Below the pieces are notes generated by a model. The model was given only the letters and a program-made list of their open reading frames with translations, was not told the DNA's origin and ran no database searches. A stretch of 64,000 nt of DNA from G965276675 sp965276675 (lineage in GTDB: Bacteria; Acidobacteriota; Terriglobia; Terriglobales; Acidobacteriaceae). Made by a program: the position numbers and the translations under genes. Shown here piece by piece: positions 9,638-19,400 of the stretch. Positions within the stretch are counted from its first letter, which is position 1, and every line of letters begins with the position of its first letter. The stretch lies in contig OZ255624.1 in the NCBI GenBank assembly GCA_965276675.1, forward strand, positions 1 to 64,000. Direction: 5' to 3'.

Positions 9638-9879
9638 CTATCTTCCGTCGGCAAAGCAAACGTACCTCAATCTGATGTCGCGGTGCGAAATATTTTCCTG
9701 AGTAACGATGGAAACAATCCTTGAGTCCTCGACTACATAGGATTGATATGCGCGGCGTGTTAGAAAAGGCCGACAAATTGAATGGTGTCTTTGTTGCGTA
9801 GGCTCTGAATCGTCTGGGGATCGAGTTTGAGAGAGGATGGCGCTACGGCACCTATGACAGCATGAATGTCGAGCTTCAT
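9638..9879 (-). pseudogene. Unrecognised small or frameshifted gene
   Basis: An ATG at 9879 has a good GGAGG eight bases upstream and encodes 39 residues starting MKLDIHAVIGAV and ending in a stop at 9760. A one-base shift near that stop opens a frame that continues (TRRAYQSYVVEDSRIVSIV...) to 9638. This could be a real short peptide, or a longer gene broken by a frameshift. No family was recognised. Confidence 0.3.
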
Positions 9880-10092
9880 AACTTGCCCTCCGTACCGTTA
9901 TAGTTTTGACGCATCCTTCAACAGTTGGAAATAAGTCAGACAGAACACCCACTTCGTGACAAGCTCGATCGACATCGCAGAGTTGCTGCCAACGTGGTCT
10001 CGGCAAGACTTGGATCTTACGCCAATGACCGATCATAGGTCGGTGCATAAGCATCTATATTCGAGGGAAAAAGGCGTGTGCTCATGTCATCC

Positions 10093-10120
10093 TTGACAGG
10101 ATACGGTGAGCAATTATACT
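10093..10120 (+). promoter_or_regulatory. Sigma-70 type promoter TTGACA-16-TATACT
   Basis: A consensus -35 TTGACA (10,093-10,098) and -10 TATACT (10,115-10,120) are separated by 16 bp. Transcription would begin near 10,127. This excludes the upstream GTG at 10,106 and points to ATG 10,145 as the start of the first gene, with an 18-nt leader that has no clear ribosome binding site. Confidence 0.6.
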
Positions 10121-10144
10121 CAATCTTTGAACTATCATCTATCA

Positions 10145-11164
10145 ATGAAGAGCGCACTGCGTGTTAACGCCGAGACCTTTCCTCCCACGTTTGCTGAGAC
10201 GAGTGCGTTTGGCGCTGCGGGCGTGAACGTTGCTTCAACCGAGTCGGTCGAATCTGAGCTGGCTGATGGGCTCTTGCCTTTTATTGACGCCTTACTCATT
10301 GTTTCAGCCAAAATCAGACGCGAAGCCATAGATAAGCTAAAGCGTTGCAGAGTAATTGTGCGGTACGGAAGCGGCACCGACAACGTTGACGTGGAGTACG
10401 CTTCGGAAAAAGGAATCGTGGTCGCCAATGTACCCGATTTCTGTTTGTCTGAAGTTGCCGATCACACCATGACCCTGCTTCTCGCTGTCGCTCGAAAGCT
10501 GATCGTGATGGATCGTCACACCCGTAACGGGCGTTGGCAAGCTCGGGCGCAGGAGAAGGTGCGGCGTATCGCCGGGAAGACATTAGGACTTGTCGGCTTT
10601 GGGAGCATTTCCCAGCAGGTGGCACGGCGTGCATCGGCATTCGACACGAAAGTGATCGCCTACGATCCTTTTATTGACCATGTCCGTGCGCAAAGTCTGG
10701 GGGTCGGCGTGGTGGAGCTGGATGACTTACTACGCCAGGCAGACTTCCTCTCCTTGCATGCGCCGCTTAACAAGCACACTCTGCACATTATTGGAGAAGC
10801 CGAGCTGAGAAAGATGAAGCCCGAGTCGATCCTTGTAAACACGAGTCGGGGCGGCTTGGTGGACGAGGTTGCGTTGATACGAGCATTAACCGAAGGCTGG
10901 ATCAGCGCAGCCGGCATTGACGTTTACGAAAGTCTGCCAATGTTTGATCCCAATCCCGTTTTCGCGCATCATCCACTCTTTGATTTTGACAATGTCATCC
11001 TCACACCTCACACAGCAGGTACTTCCGTAGAGTCTTTAGAACAATTAATGCTCACTGGCGCACGCGAAGCGATTGAGGTACTAAGCGGGCGGAAACCGCA
11101 CAATTGGGTAAATCCCACCGTTATCCCTAGAGTTCCACTGGATGTCGAAGAGGCGCCAAGGTAA
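10145..11164 (+). CDS. D-isomer 2-hydroxyacid dehydrogenase (CtBP/SerA-like)
   Basis: 339 residues from ATG 10,145 (MKSALRVNAE); the frame is open from a GTG at 10,106, but that lies inside the promoter. Features are the substrate motif VRYGSGTDNVD, the NAD fold LGLVGFGSISQQVARRASAF (a GxGxxxQ-type variant), and the catalytic Arg in VNTSRGGLVDE, Glu in the following helix and His in ILTPHTAG. It should interconvert a 2-hydroxyacid and a 2-oxoacid with NAD(H). It leads an operon with an SDR and a 2-oxoacid dehydrogenase E1 pair, so it may make or drain the E1 substrate. Confidence 0.9.
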   Translation: MKSALRVNAETFPPTFAETSAFGAAGVNVASTESVESELADGLLPFIDALLIVSAKIRREAIDKLKRCRVIVRYGSGTDNVDVEYASEKGIVVANVPDFCLSEVADHTMTLLLAVARKLIVMDRHTRNGRWQARAQEKVRRIAGKTLGLVGFGSISQQVARRASAFDTKVIAYDPFIDHVRAQSLGVGVVELDDLLRQADFLSLHAPLNKHTLHIIGEAELRKMKPESILVNTSRGGLVDEVALIRALTEGWISAAGIDVYESLPMFDPNPVFAHHPLFDFDNVILTPHTAGTSVESLEQLMLTGAREAIEVLSGRKPHNWVNPTVIPRVPLDVEEAPR

Positions 11165-11178
11165 TGAATAGGAGAGCT

Positions 11179-11949
11179 ATGGGTAACGCTGAAGACAAGG
11201 TCGTGTTTATTACTGGCGCTGCGGGCGGATTGGGTAAAGCTCTGGCTCAAGATTTTGCACGAGATGGTTATCAACTCTTCCTGACTGACAAAGACGAGCG
11301 ACGTTTAGTTGAACTTATGGACGAGCTACTCGGAAAGAACGTTCAGGTAGCCGGCGAGGCTATGAACCTGAGCGACGCGTCGGCAGCTCGAGGGGTAAGC
11401 GAAAAGGCCTTCCAAACTTACGGACGGGTCGACGTGTTGGTAAACAACGCAGGCGTATCGGCGGCTAAGCCTTTTTGGGATCTGACGGAAGTGGATTGGG
11501 ATCTGGTTCTCGATGTGAATGTCAAAGCTCTCTTCTACGTACTTCAGGCTACGGCGAAGCATATGTTGCAAAACGGCGGATCCATCATCAATGTCGCCTC
11601 GGTAGCCGGTCGATTGCCGCGTCCTAACCTGATGCACTATGCAGCTAGCAAGGCGGCTGTCATTTCGATTACTCGATCAGCAGCGTTGGCGCTTGCCGCA
11701 CATAATATACGCGTGAACGCTGTCGCGCCGGGCATGATAGACACCGAAATGCTTCATTCGCTGCATTCAGATTTACAGAAGACGTCGCCTGGCTCTGCTC
11801 CTGGGCAACCCGACGTGAGTATCATTCCACTGGGCCGCATTGCTCAGCCGCAAGAAATCGCTGCGGCTGTCCTCTATTTAGCCAGCGAAGCTTCCGCTTA
11901 CATTACCGGACAAACCCTGAATGTCTGCGGTGGAATTTCAATGAATTGA
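11179..11949 (+). CDS. Short-chain dehydrogenase/reductase
   Basis: 256 residues. ATG 11,179 is preferred over ATG 11,164 because AGGAG lies five bases upstream; this leaves a 14-nt gap after the previous stop. Classical SDR motifs are all present: TGAAGGLG nucleotide loop, NNAGV, catalytic Ser in INVASVAG, and YAASK with Tyr and Lys. The C-terminus ITGQTLNVCGG is usual. It oxidises or reduces a hydroxyl/keto group with NAD(P)(H). The operon position suggests a partner of the E1 pair, perhaps acting on an acyloin or polyol. Confidence 0.92.
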   Translation: MGNAEDKVVFITGAAGGLGKALAQDFARDGYQLFLTDKDERRLVELMDELLGKNVQVAGEAMNLSDASAARGVSEKAFQTYGRVDVLVNNAGVSAAKPFWDLTEVDWDLVLDVNVKALFYVLQATAKHMLQNGGSIINVASVAGRLPRPNLMHYAASKAAVISITRSAALALAAHNIRVNAVAPGMIDTEMLHSLHSDLQKTSPGSAPGQPDVSIIPLGRIAQPQEIAAAVLYLASEASAYITGQTLNVCGGISMN

Positions 11950-11961
11950 AGGAAGGAACAT

Positions 11962-12990
11962 ATGTCGCAGACCGAACATTTGGATTACTCAATGTGTCGC
12001 GATACCTATCGGCGCATGCTGCTCATACGGCGCTTTGAGGAGCGAGTAATCCAGTTGGTAAATGCCAACGAGATAGCGGGCACGACCCACGAGTACATAG
12101 GTGAAGAAGCCATTGCGGTGGGCGTATGCACCATGTTGAAAGAAACAGACGTTATCACCAGTACTCATCGCGGACACGGACACATCATCGCCAAGGGCGG
12201 CGATGTCAAGCGAATGATGGCTGAATTATTCGGCCGGAAAACCGGCTACAACCGGGGCAAAGGGGGTTCTATGCACATCGCAGACCTCGCGCTCGGCATA
12301 TACGGTGCGAACGGAATTGTTGCTGCCGGCGTGCCAATTGCCGCCGGAGCCGCATGGGCCGCCAAGCTCCGGAAAAGCGGCCAAGTAGCCGTAGCGTTCT
12401 TCGGAGATGGAGGCGCTAATCAGGGAGTTCTGCATGAAACAATGAACATCGCTGGCGCTTGGCAACTCCCCATGATCTTCGTTTGCGAGAACAACCAATA
12501 CGCCGTCACAACAGCATCGATTGACTCTACCGCCGGACCGGGGATTAGCCACCGAGCCGACGCGTACGGATTTCCCGGACATCTAGTGGATGGCATGGAT
12601 GTGGAGTACGTTATGTCCACCGTTCGAACCGCTGTGGAACGTGCGCGGTCAGGGCAAGGGCCATCGCTATTGGAATGCAAAGCTTATCGCTATCAGGGCC
12701 ACTTCACTGCAGAGCGCGCATTGAAGTTAAGCTATCGACTCCAAGAGGAGATCGACCACTGGCGCTTGCAAGATCCAATCTTACTTTGGGCAGCGAAGCT
12801 TGAGGTGCGAAATATTCTCTCACCAGCGGAGTGTGCGGCCATTGATGACGAGGTGAAGGAGCTCATCGAGCAATCTGTGTCTTACGCTCGTGCCAGTGAG
12901 TGGCCCGATGGGGAAGAGGCTTTCGCGGATATGTACGTAACGAGTTACCCGAGGTTGCCAGCAAGGGGATTTGAGTGGAACGCCAATTAA
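11962..12990 (+). CDS. ThDP-dependent 2-oxoacid/acetoin dehydrogenase E1 alpha
   Basis: 342 residues with a strong AAGGAAGGA ribosome site before the ATG. It is collinear with E1 alpha of pyruvate and acetoin dehydrogenase. THRGHGH near residue 69 and GKGGSMHI near 102 are active-site loops, and GDGGANQG (148-155) to ENN (176-178) is the thiamine diphosphate and Mg motif. It binds ThDP and decarboxylates a 2-oxoacid or cleaves an acyloin together with the beta subunit encoded next, which overlaps by 16 nt. Confidence 0.93.
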   Translation: MSQTEHLDYSMCRDTYRRMLLIRRFEERVIQLVNANEIAGTTHEYIGEEAIAVGVCTMLKETDVITSTHRGHGHIIAKGGDVKRMMAELFGRKTGYNRGKGGSMHIADLALGIYGANGIVAAGVPIAAGAAWAAKLRKSGQVAVAFFGDGGANQGVLHETMNIAGAWQLPMIFVCENNQYAVTTASIDSTAGPGISHRADAYGFPGHLVDGMDVEYVMSTVRTAVERARSGQGPSLLECKAYRYQGHFTAERALKLSYRLQEEIDHWRLQDPILLWAAKLEVRNILSPAECAAIDDEVKELIEQSVSYARASEWPDGEEAFADMYVTSYPRLPARGFEWNAN

Positions 12991-14003
12991 CCTATCTACA
13001 AGCCCTTCGTGAAGCCTTAATGCAGGAGATGCGACTCGATCCCAACGTTGTCGTTCTCGGCGAAGATGTTCGGCAAGCCTTACGCGGTGTAACCAAAGGC
13101 TGTCTCGAAGAATTTGGCCCCGACCGCATCTGGGACACACCCATCTCAGAGGCGGCATTTGTGGGTATAGGCACCGGTGCAGCCATAGCCGGCTTGAGGC
13201 CGGTCATAGAATTTCAAATCCCTACGCTACTCTTTGTCGCGATGGATCAGCTCGCCAATCAAGTACAAAAGCTTCGTTACATGATGGGTGGCCAAGGCAA
13301 GATGCCGGTGACCTACATCGTTCCGGGCTCCGGAGCACGACCCGGCCTCGCCGGTCAACACTCCGATCATTTGTACCCCATGCTGATGCAATGCGGACTC
13401 AAGGTACTGATGCCTGCTACGCCATACGATGCGAAGGGTTTGTTCACCGCCGCGATGCGCGAGGATGACCCGGTTTTTATCTTCGCACCCTCTGCGGTCA
13501 TGGGCGTGCGCGGGGATGTTCCCGAGGAAGAGATAACCATCTCGCTTGGAATAGCAGAGCTTAGGCGTATCGGAACGGATGTCACGGTCGTCGCCTCTGC
13601 CCCATTGCTTGCAGAGACCCTCAAAGTAGCAGAACGCAAGGAGAACGACGGTGTATCCATCGAGGTATTCGACCCTCGATCTCTACTTCCTTTCGACCAT
13701 GCTTTGCTTGATCGCTCTGTCGCCAAGACGGGTAGACTAGTCATTTTCGATGATGCGAATCGCACATGTGGCTTTGCGGCTGAGATCGCGGCGTATGCAG
13801 GAGAACGTCTATTCAGGTATCTCCGATCGCCCATCATCCGTATTACGCGTGCAGACCTTCCAGTTCCGTTCAGTACGGCGCTGGATAAGCAAGTGCTGCC
13901 AAATTCCGAACAGTTGGAACTGGCTATCTCGCGAGTCATGCAGTACAGCCCTGCTCCCGCTAGGCTCACCATACAAGAGGATTATCAAATTGAAAAAGGT
14001 TGA
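12975..14003 (+). CDS. ThDP-dependent 2-oxoacid/acetoin dehydrogenase E1 beta
   Basis: 342 residues from a GTG start preceded by AAGGGG, overlapping the alpha gene by 16 nt (coupled translation). LGEDV near residue 28, DTPISEAAFVGIGTGAA with the catalytic Glu near 57-62, and GRLVIFDDANRTCGFAAEI are standard for the transketolase-like pyrimidine and C-terminal domains of E1 beta. It forms an alpha2beta2 E1 and passes the acyl or aldehyde unit to a lipoyl lysine, here probably on the next gene's product. Confidence 0.93.
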   Translation: MERQLTYLQALREALMQEMRLDPNVVVLGEDVRQALRGVTKGCLEEFGPDRIWDTPISEAAFVGIGTGAAIAGLRPVIEFQIPTLLFVAMDQLANQVQKLRYMMGGQGKMPVTYIVPGSGARPGLAGQHSDHLYPMLMQCGLKVLMPATPYDAKGLFTAAMREDDPVFIFAPSAVMGVRGDVPEEEITISLGIAELRRIGTDVTVVASAPLLAETLKVAERKENDGVSIEVFDPRSLLPFDHALLDRSVAKTGRLVIFDDANRTCGFAAEIAAYAGERLFRYLRSPIIRITRADLPVPFSTALDKQVLPNSEQLELAISRVMQYSPAPARLTIQEDYQIEKG

Positions 14004-14232
14004 ATTTCTGGTTCCCAAGTTAGGCATGGACACAACCGAAGCAGCTATTACAAGTTGGCTGGTGGATGAAGGGAGCAGTGTAGAAATAGGCACTCCTCTG
14101 GTCGACCTTGAGACCGAAAAAGTTACCGTTGCAGTGGAATCGGAAGTCGCTGGAGTGCTAACAAAGATCGTTGCGCCGGAAGGGGGTGTGGTCCCTGTAG
14201 GAGGCGTGCTGGCCATCATCGAAACTGACTAG
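13990..14232 (+). CDS. Free-standing lipoyl-carrier protein
   Basis: 80 residues from a TTG start with AGAGG nine bases upstream, overlapping E1 beta by 14 nt. The whole protein is one biotinyl/lipoyl domain: VPKLGMDTTEA at the start, then DLETEKVTVAVES with the modified lysine at 44, and the mirrored second half ending VGGVLAIIETD. The usual E2 linker, subunit-binding domain and catalytic acyltransferase domain (HxxxDG) are absent: the frame stops and the following sequence is non-coding up to the regulator. It may hand the acyl group to a distant E2, or work as an independent carrier. Confidence 0.85.
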   Translation: MKKVEFLVPKLGMDTTEAAITSWLVDEGSSVEIGTPLVDLETEKVTVAVESEVAGVLTKIVAPEGGVVPVGGVLAIIETD

Positions 14233-14359
14233 CGTCCCATCCACCCGTAGCATCCTCATTGTTCATGGATACCCGTGGTTGAAACTACAAAATTGACCAC
14301 CCAAGGTGAGCCACGTTTACCTATGGACGCTGAAGTAAATCCGATGCGGCCTAATCAAT

Positions 14360-14374
14360 ATTACAATTTGTAAT
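14360..14374. promoter_or_regulatory. Perfect 15-bp palindrome, candidate GntR operator
   Basis: ATTACAA-T-TTGTAAT is a perfect 7-1-7 dyad placed 23 bp before the GntR/FCD regulator start. FadR-subfamily regulators bind short AT-rich palindromes of this size, often in front of their own gene. Autoregulation is inferred. No exact copy was seen at the operon promoter near 10,093. Confidence 0.5.
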
Positions 14375-14396
14375 TTTCCCACGGAGTGGCTTGGAT

Positions 14397-15152
14397 ATGG
14401 TGCATAATGAGGACTGTTTCTCTTACCAGGCGGCGGCTATGACTTCGAACAACGTTGAGAATATATCAGGGGGCAGAACGGGTGTTTCCAAGATACGCGA
14501 TACATTCTCCGAAATTGCAGTCGAGTCACTCCGGGATAAGGTGGTAGCTTCCCTCAAAGACGCATTTTTCTCCGGACTTCTTAAGCCTGGAGACGCAATC
14601 GTTGAGCGGCAACTTGCGCAGCAAATGAGGGTCGGCTCGCCAGCTGTGCGAGAGGCATTAATTACTCTTCAGCAGCAGGGTTTCGTGAAGCGAGTGGCAA
14701 ACACAGCAACCTATGTGAATACTTTTAGTGTGGACGAGGTGCGCCAGCTGTACCAACTACGCATTGAATTAGAGCTGCTCGCTTTCAAATGGGCTAAGCC
14801 CAGGGTCAAGAGTGAAGATCTCGCAGTTCTGGAGCGGTTTGTTGACGCCATGGCAATAGCAGCCATGGAGAAAAATGCACGCGATTTCTTCGAACATGAT
14901 CTGGAATTTCATCGGTATTGTTGGCGACTATCCGGAAACAAGTATCTCGAGCATAGCCTCGAAAATCTCGTTCCTGCTCTTTTTGCGTTCGTCCTGAATG
15001 CCAGTAGTGCTAGTGTCCAAGAAGTAGTCGCTAAGCAGCACCTGCAGATCATCAACGCATTGAAGATCGCATACGAGCCGGAATTGACTGCCATTATTCG
15101 AGACACACTCAACTCATTCGCCATCCAGGCGGTCTCGTCGATTGCGGAATGA
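14397..15152 (+). CDS. GntR-family (FadR/FCD) transcriptional regulator
   Basis: 251 residues from ATG 14,397; a TTG at 14,391 is nearer the GGAG and is possible. An N-terminal winged helix (ESLRDKVVASLKDAFFSGLL, then ERQLAQQMRVGSPAVREAL) is followed by an all-helical FCD ligand domain (LYQLRIELELLAFKWA, FHRYCW with likely metal His). Such proteins sense organic or sugar acids. It follows the E1/lipoyl operon in the same direction, with a palindrome just upstream, so it likely controls the operon and itself. Confidence 0.9.
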   Translation: MVHNEDCFSYQAAAMTSNNVENISGGRTGVSKIRDTFSEIAVESLRDKVVASLKDAFFSGLLKPGDAIVERQLAQQMRVGSPAVREALITLQQQGFVKRVANTATYVNTFSVDEVRQLYQLRIELELLAFKWAKPRVKSEDLAVLERFVDAMAIAAMEKNARDFFEHDLEFHRYCWRLSGNKYLEHSLENLVPALFAFVLNASSASVQEVVAKQHLQIINALKIAYEPELTAIIRDTLNSFAIQAVSSIAE

Positions 15153-15390
15153 CACCATCAGACGTTTTTAACGCCTTTAGTGAACACCATCAACACACCC
15201 TTCCTTCTTGTGAAGACCCAAGAAGATCGTGTGCGGCGGGCAAAGATTCGAGGTAAGCTCACTGCCGGCCTGCTTTTATCACACCAAAAACGTAACTTTC
15301 CTGGAAGGGCATTAAAAATCAAAGGAGGTGCGATTTCCGTAAGATGCTAATGCGGGTTATTGATCTCAGTTTGGCTTGGTGACTAATTGC

Positions 15391-16346
15391 CTAATTAAGA
15401 ATTGCCTGGTTCATCTTCTTGACCCATCCAGGATTCTCAGTCCAGAGCGGCTCGTGCGAGCCAGCGTAGTTCGTTAGCATGATTTTCCGATAGCTTTGCT
15501 CGATTCCTGTGTTGACCGCAACCTCATCGATGCATTGGTAATTGTCTTGGTGAATAGCGCCTTTTCAGAGCGAGGAGCGCAAGTCGTTCAAGGCCAACTC
15601 GTGAATCAGCCAGGTTTTGCTCATAGGCGAGATAGGGACGCACAATCCAGCCATTTTGAACTTCACCGGGTTGAGAGTTCATTTGAGGGTCATGGTGGTC
15701 CTGCCAATCGGAAACTCCGGCGATCCCACGTCGAACAGCAACACTCGATCCGGCCGGTCTTGCTGGCAGGCAAGAAGCGCCTTCGGGTTTCTCCTGGCAC
15801 ATCCAAGCCGGATTGTGTATTACCCAACATTCAGCACGTCGGATACCAACGAGAACCGGTGCACAACGGAATCGGAATTCTGGACCTTCACCCGCACCGG
15901 AGCAGCAGTGGTGTCACCAATCACTTCCAATTGCATAGTTCCGGCCGCCGCACGATATTCGTTGTCAAGCATCGACAGGAAATCTTCACCCCGCCTTCAC
16001 TGCTATCGAGAAACGGCTTGCCATCTACAAACGGTTGTACTCTAACGCGCCACTCTGTCCTCGGGGCTTTGAAATAGCAAGAGGCGTCTGTGCAGATCGT
16101 CATAAGACCAGAACATGGTAAGAAGACCGAACTCTAAATCCAGCAAAGCCTTCGCTTGCCTCAGGACGCGCCACAGTCATTCCGTGCGGCGGCGCAAACG
16201 CATAGCCCAAAATCCACTTCCTCATGGCGGGGATGCGCTTGTTCATCAGGCTCTGATACTGGCGTTTCTCCGAGAAGCGGACTCTCAGACGTCGCCGTAG
16301 CGGCAACACTGAGAACACTGGCTTGCAGAAACTCTCGCCGGTTCAT
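15391..16346 (-). pseudogene. Broken gene for a Tat-exported protein
   Basis: From ATG 16,346 the minus strand encodes a clear twin-arginine signal (MNRREFLQASVLSVAATAT), then continues in other frames: KWILGYAFAPPHGMTVARPE, TEWRVRVQPFVDGKPFLDSS, QLEVIGDTTAAPVRVKV, and finally SYRKIMLTNYAGSHEPLWTE with a stop at 15,391. The pieces are in order and together would give about 315 residues, so this is a single gene broken by several frameshifts and stops. The family was not recognised; the middle looks like a beta-rich domain. Confidence 0.65.
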
Positions 16347-16402
16347 GGTTAAGAATATCTCCGGAAATAGATTGTAAGCTGCCCAATAATGCGAGTCAGG
16401 CG

Positions 16403-19400
16403 TTAACGCATCGCGAGATCGTCTATCGCGCTGCCGGTAATCACGACTTCATCGATTCCTATATATGTACCTGCGCTTTCCTGATTTTTTCGGCCTACGA
16501 CCGTGACCTCGAGAGTATGTTCTCCCTCGCCTAACGTTGACGTGCTCCATAGAGCAATCGGAGGTTTGATGGCTACATTGTTTGATTGACGAGCTAAGCC
16601 TTTCGAACTCGTCTTCCCGTTGGAATAGTTTTCTGGAACAAACGTGTCAATCAATCCCTTGCTCTCTCCATCAATGCTGATCTCGGCAATCCCGTGATCG
16701 CTCCCGGTATTCCCAATTATTTCCACGCCCGTGCCTCGAAATTTCACCTTCATCTTGTCTCCAGAGGTGTCACTCTCGGATAGTGTTCCCTTGAATCGAT
16801 CATGCAAATATCCTATATCCCCACCTATTCCCTGGCCCTCGGACCACGGAGGAATGCCGGTACTCTGCCATCCCTCACCCGAATACTTGATTGCGTGATC
16901 AACATCATCCAACCGCGTTTGCGGTTTCGGACTTGAAGCTCCGGGGTTCGTCAGATATTTGATCTGTGGATTCCAGACCGTCTCGTCATCCGTAGCATCG
17001 GTGATTCCATCCACAATGAAGTAAAGTTGATCCCCTGCATTCACAGAAACGGTTTGTTCGATGTCTTTCCCCTTGGTATCACCAGCGGCAATCATTTCCC
17101 ATCCAGCGTTGGGCCAGATTTGCTGATTGCCTTTCAGAACTTTTACGCGAACTCCGTCGCCGTGGGTGTGATAGATATCTTTGTGCACATTGCCAGTAAT
17201 CATCACCTGACCCGAAGCAGGCAACTTGAACACTCTGACTGCGTGTGCCAGAGTGCCCGGACGCATCCATGAGCCACCAATTAAGAGCTGATGCTCCTCT
17301 GATGGCCCTTGATACAATCCCATTTGACCCAAAGCACCGTTCCACGTAGCAGGCAAATGTTTATTATCGTCCCACTCCTCGTAAAACCACCCGTTGGCAC
17401 CTTGATAGCTGTAATCCTTTCCAGCGAGGTAACCTCCGAGTGCGGTATATATCTCGGTAGCCGCTCCGGTTGGCGCCCCCTCAACCTTTGCGGAACCATT
17501 CCCGTCTCCATCAACAGCCTGCACTTGATAAATTGATCCCAGGTTTGCCGATTCGTTATGATCAAAGTAGTAGAGGCCCTTTGATACCCTGTCAATCGGC
17601 TCGCCATCACGATAAATCTGATAATAAGAGATCCAGTTGTTATCGGATGATGCGTTCCACTTCAACTCTACTCCCGTGATTCCCATGTTGGTTCCCAGTT
17701 GTTTCACTACATTGGCGGGGGCCGTAGGAGGGATCGAATCAGTTCCGCTGCCAGGATGATTCGGCAGACCCAGATAGATCAACTCACCGGGCTTTGGATT
17801 TACCAGTGTAATCCCGTTCCGAGCTAGATCGTCTCCGGTCCGTTTACTCGTCAACTTGGAAGCTTGGAACCGAACGTCATACGTTTCTCCTGGGTGTAAG
17901 CCTTTGGGATAGATGTGGACTTGGCCTGATATAAAATGCTTCAAGACAATTGCTCCGCGGTGGCCATCGCTATTTAGTCTTTCTAAATAGAAAATTGGGT
18001 CATCTCCTTCTATCTTCGGGTGATATACCTGCACCCATCGACCTGCCACCCCTTCCCGAACTAGATAGTGGTAAATTTCGAACGTCTTGCGTAGGCTCTC
18101 CATGCCATCATCCAGCGAAGCGCCCGGCTCATGTCCGTACAGTCCCCGGTCGCCCATCCAAGCAGGTGCCATCGTGAGTGTGGTTGCCACATTCGTTGAG
18201 GTAGCGTTCTGAGTTCTAGTCCAATCATCAATCTTGTCGGGTGGGAAAAGGTACGAACTATAGTAATTTCCATACATCAGCGATCCGCCATCGGTAAGTT
18301 GGCCGACATCGGCTAGACGCAAGCCTTCGAAACTCATGAGATTCCCGCCCCCCGCACAAAGGTCGATCGAAGAATCGGGGTGGTCTTTACGAAACTGCTT
18401 CTGCATGTCCATTATGTTTTTGTACTGGACGAGCATGGACGTTTCATTTTCGGCTACCGGAGCTACGGCGCTACCATCCTCCCGCCATTGGAAGTTTCCC
18501 CACTCCTTAACCTTTTGATCAAGTTGCGCCGACATCCACTGGATCACCTCCGGCCGTGAGGTATCGACCGGAGTTCCAAAAATACGCCCAGACCCCCAAT
18601 CTGGATGGTCACGTAAAACCTTCGATTGCTTTTCCGCGTACCACAAAGGCCACCAGACGGTCAGCCGAACGCCAGATTTCTTCAGATATCTATTGACTTG
18701 CGCGAAGTCGGGTCCGTCATTGTCCCCAAGATAGTCATGCCACCCAGCGTCCTGCCATAGGATATCTGCTCCTATGTATCGAATGACATCCGATGCATGC
18801 AACATAGCAGCAAGGCGGAAATCCCAGTTATCGTCGGTGCCACCGCCCCATGCGCCTCCCTTTTGTGGTTGAGCACGCATCTCCGCGGCGTACCGGATCT
18901 TTGTGAAGTAGTCGTCATTTGTGTAATCCCACAGATACCGATATTGCCACGCCTTCAACTCATTCCCCATTGCGTCAAGATCGCCCGCATAAACTCCCGT
19001 AAATGCCTTTGGCGTTTCAATGGTCTCGCCAGGCTGCACTTGCTTCTCATATCCAGCCAGCCTAAGGCCAAGATAGCCTGCTGCTCCTTGGAAATTACCA
19101 ATTTCCGCTGCCCATCGGCCATAGTAGTCCAATCCGAGAAAGAGCCCTTCCTTGGCGTCGTTACCGCTTATGCAAATCCATGGCATATATCGGCCGGAAC
19201 CGTACGCCATCCCATTGCCATAATCAATACCCTCTACGTTTTGAAGTTCCGCTTTATCTGTTGTGTCAAAAGTCCGAGCATATGCATCGTTGAGCGGAAC
19301 TTGTTTAAGGACCTGGCTGCCGGAGAAAGATCCTCCGCCTGTCATGTAGGACAAAGTCTGCGATGCGGCTGCATTCGCCAAGAGTCGATCATCGAGCATG

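Larger units (their letters stand above)
8991..10092. other. 1.1-kb region with decayed gene pieces only
   Basis: No intact gene was found. 8991-9237 holds nothing recognisable apart from the mannosidase promoter region. 9238-9439 and 9638-9879 on the minus strand hold two gene remnants listed separately. 9440-9637 and 9880-10,092 show no coding signal until the promoter at 10,093. Confidence 0.5.

Noticed and set aside
10106..10144. GTG 10,106 as start of the 2-hydroxyacid dehydrogenase
   Set aside because: It lies between the -35 and -10 of a consensus promoter, so the codon would not be transcribed.
15180..15350. A 56-codon GTG-started frame after the GntR gene
   Set aside because: No ribosome site, no recognisable motif, and a composition like the surrounding non-coding DNA.
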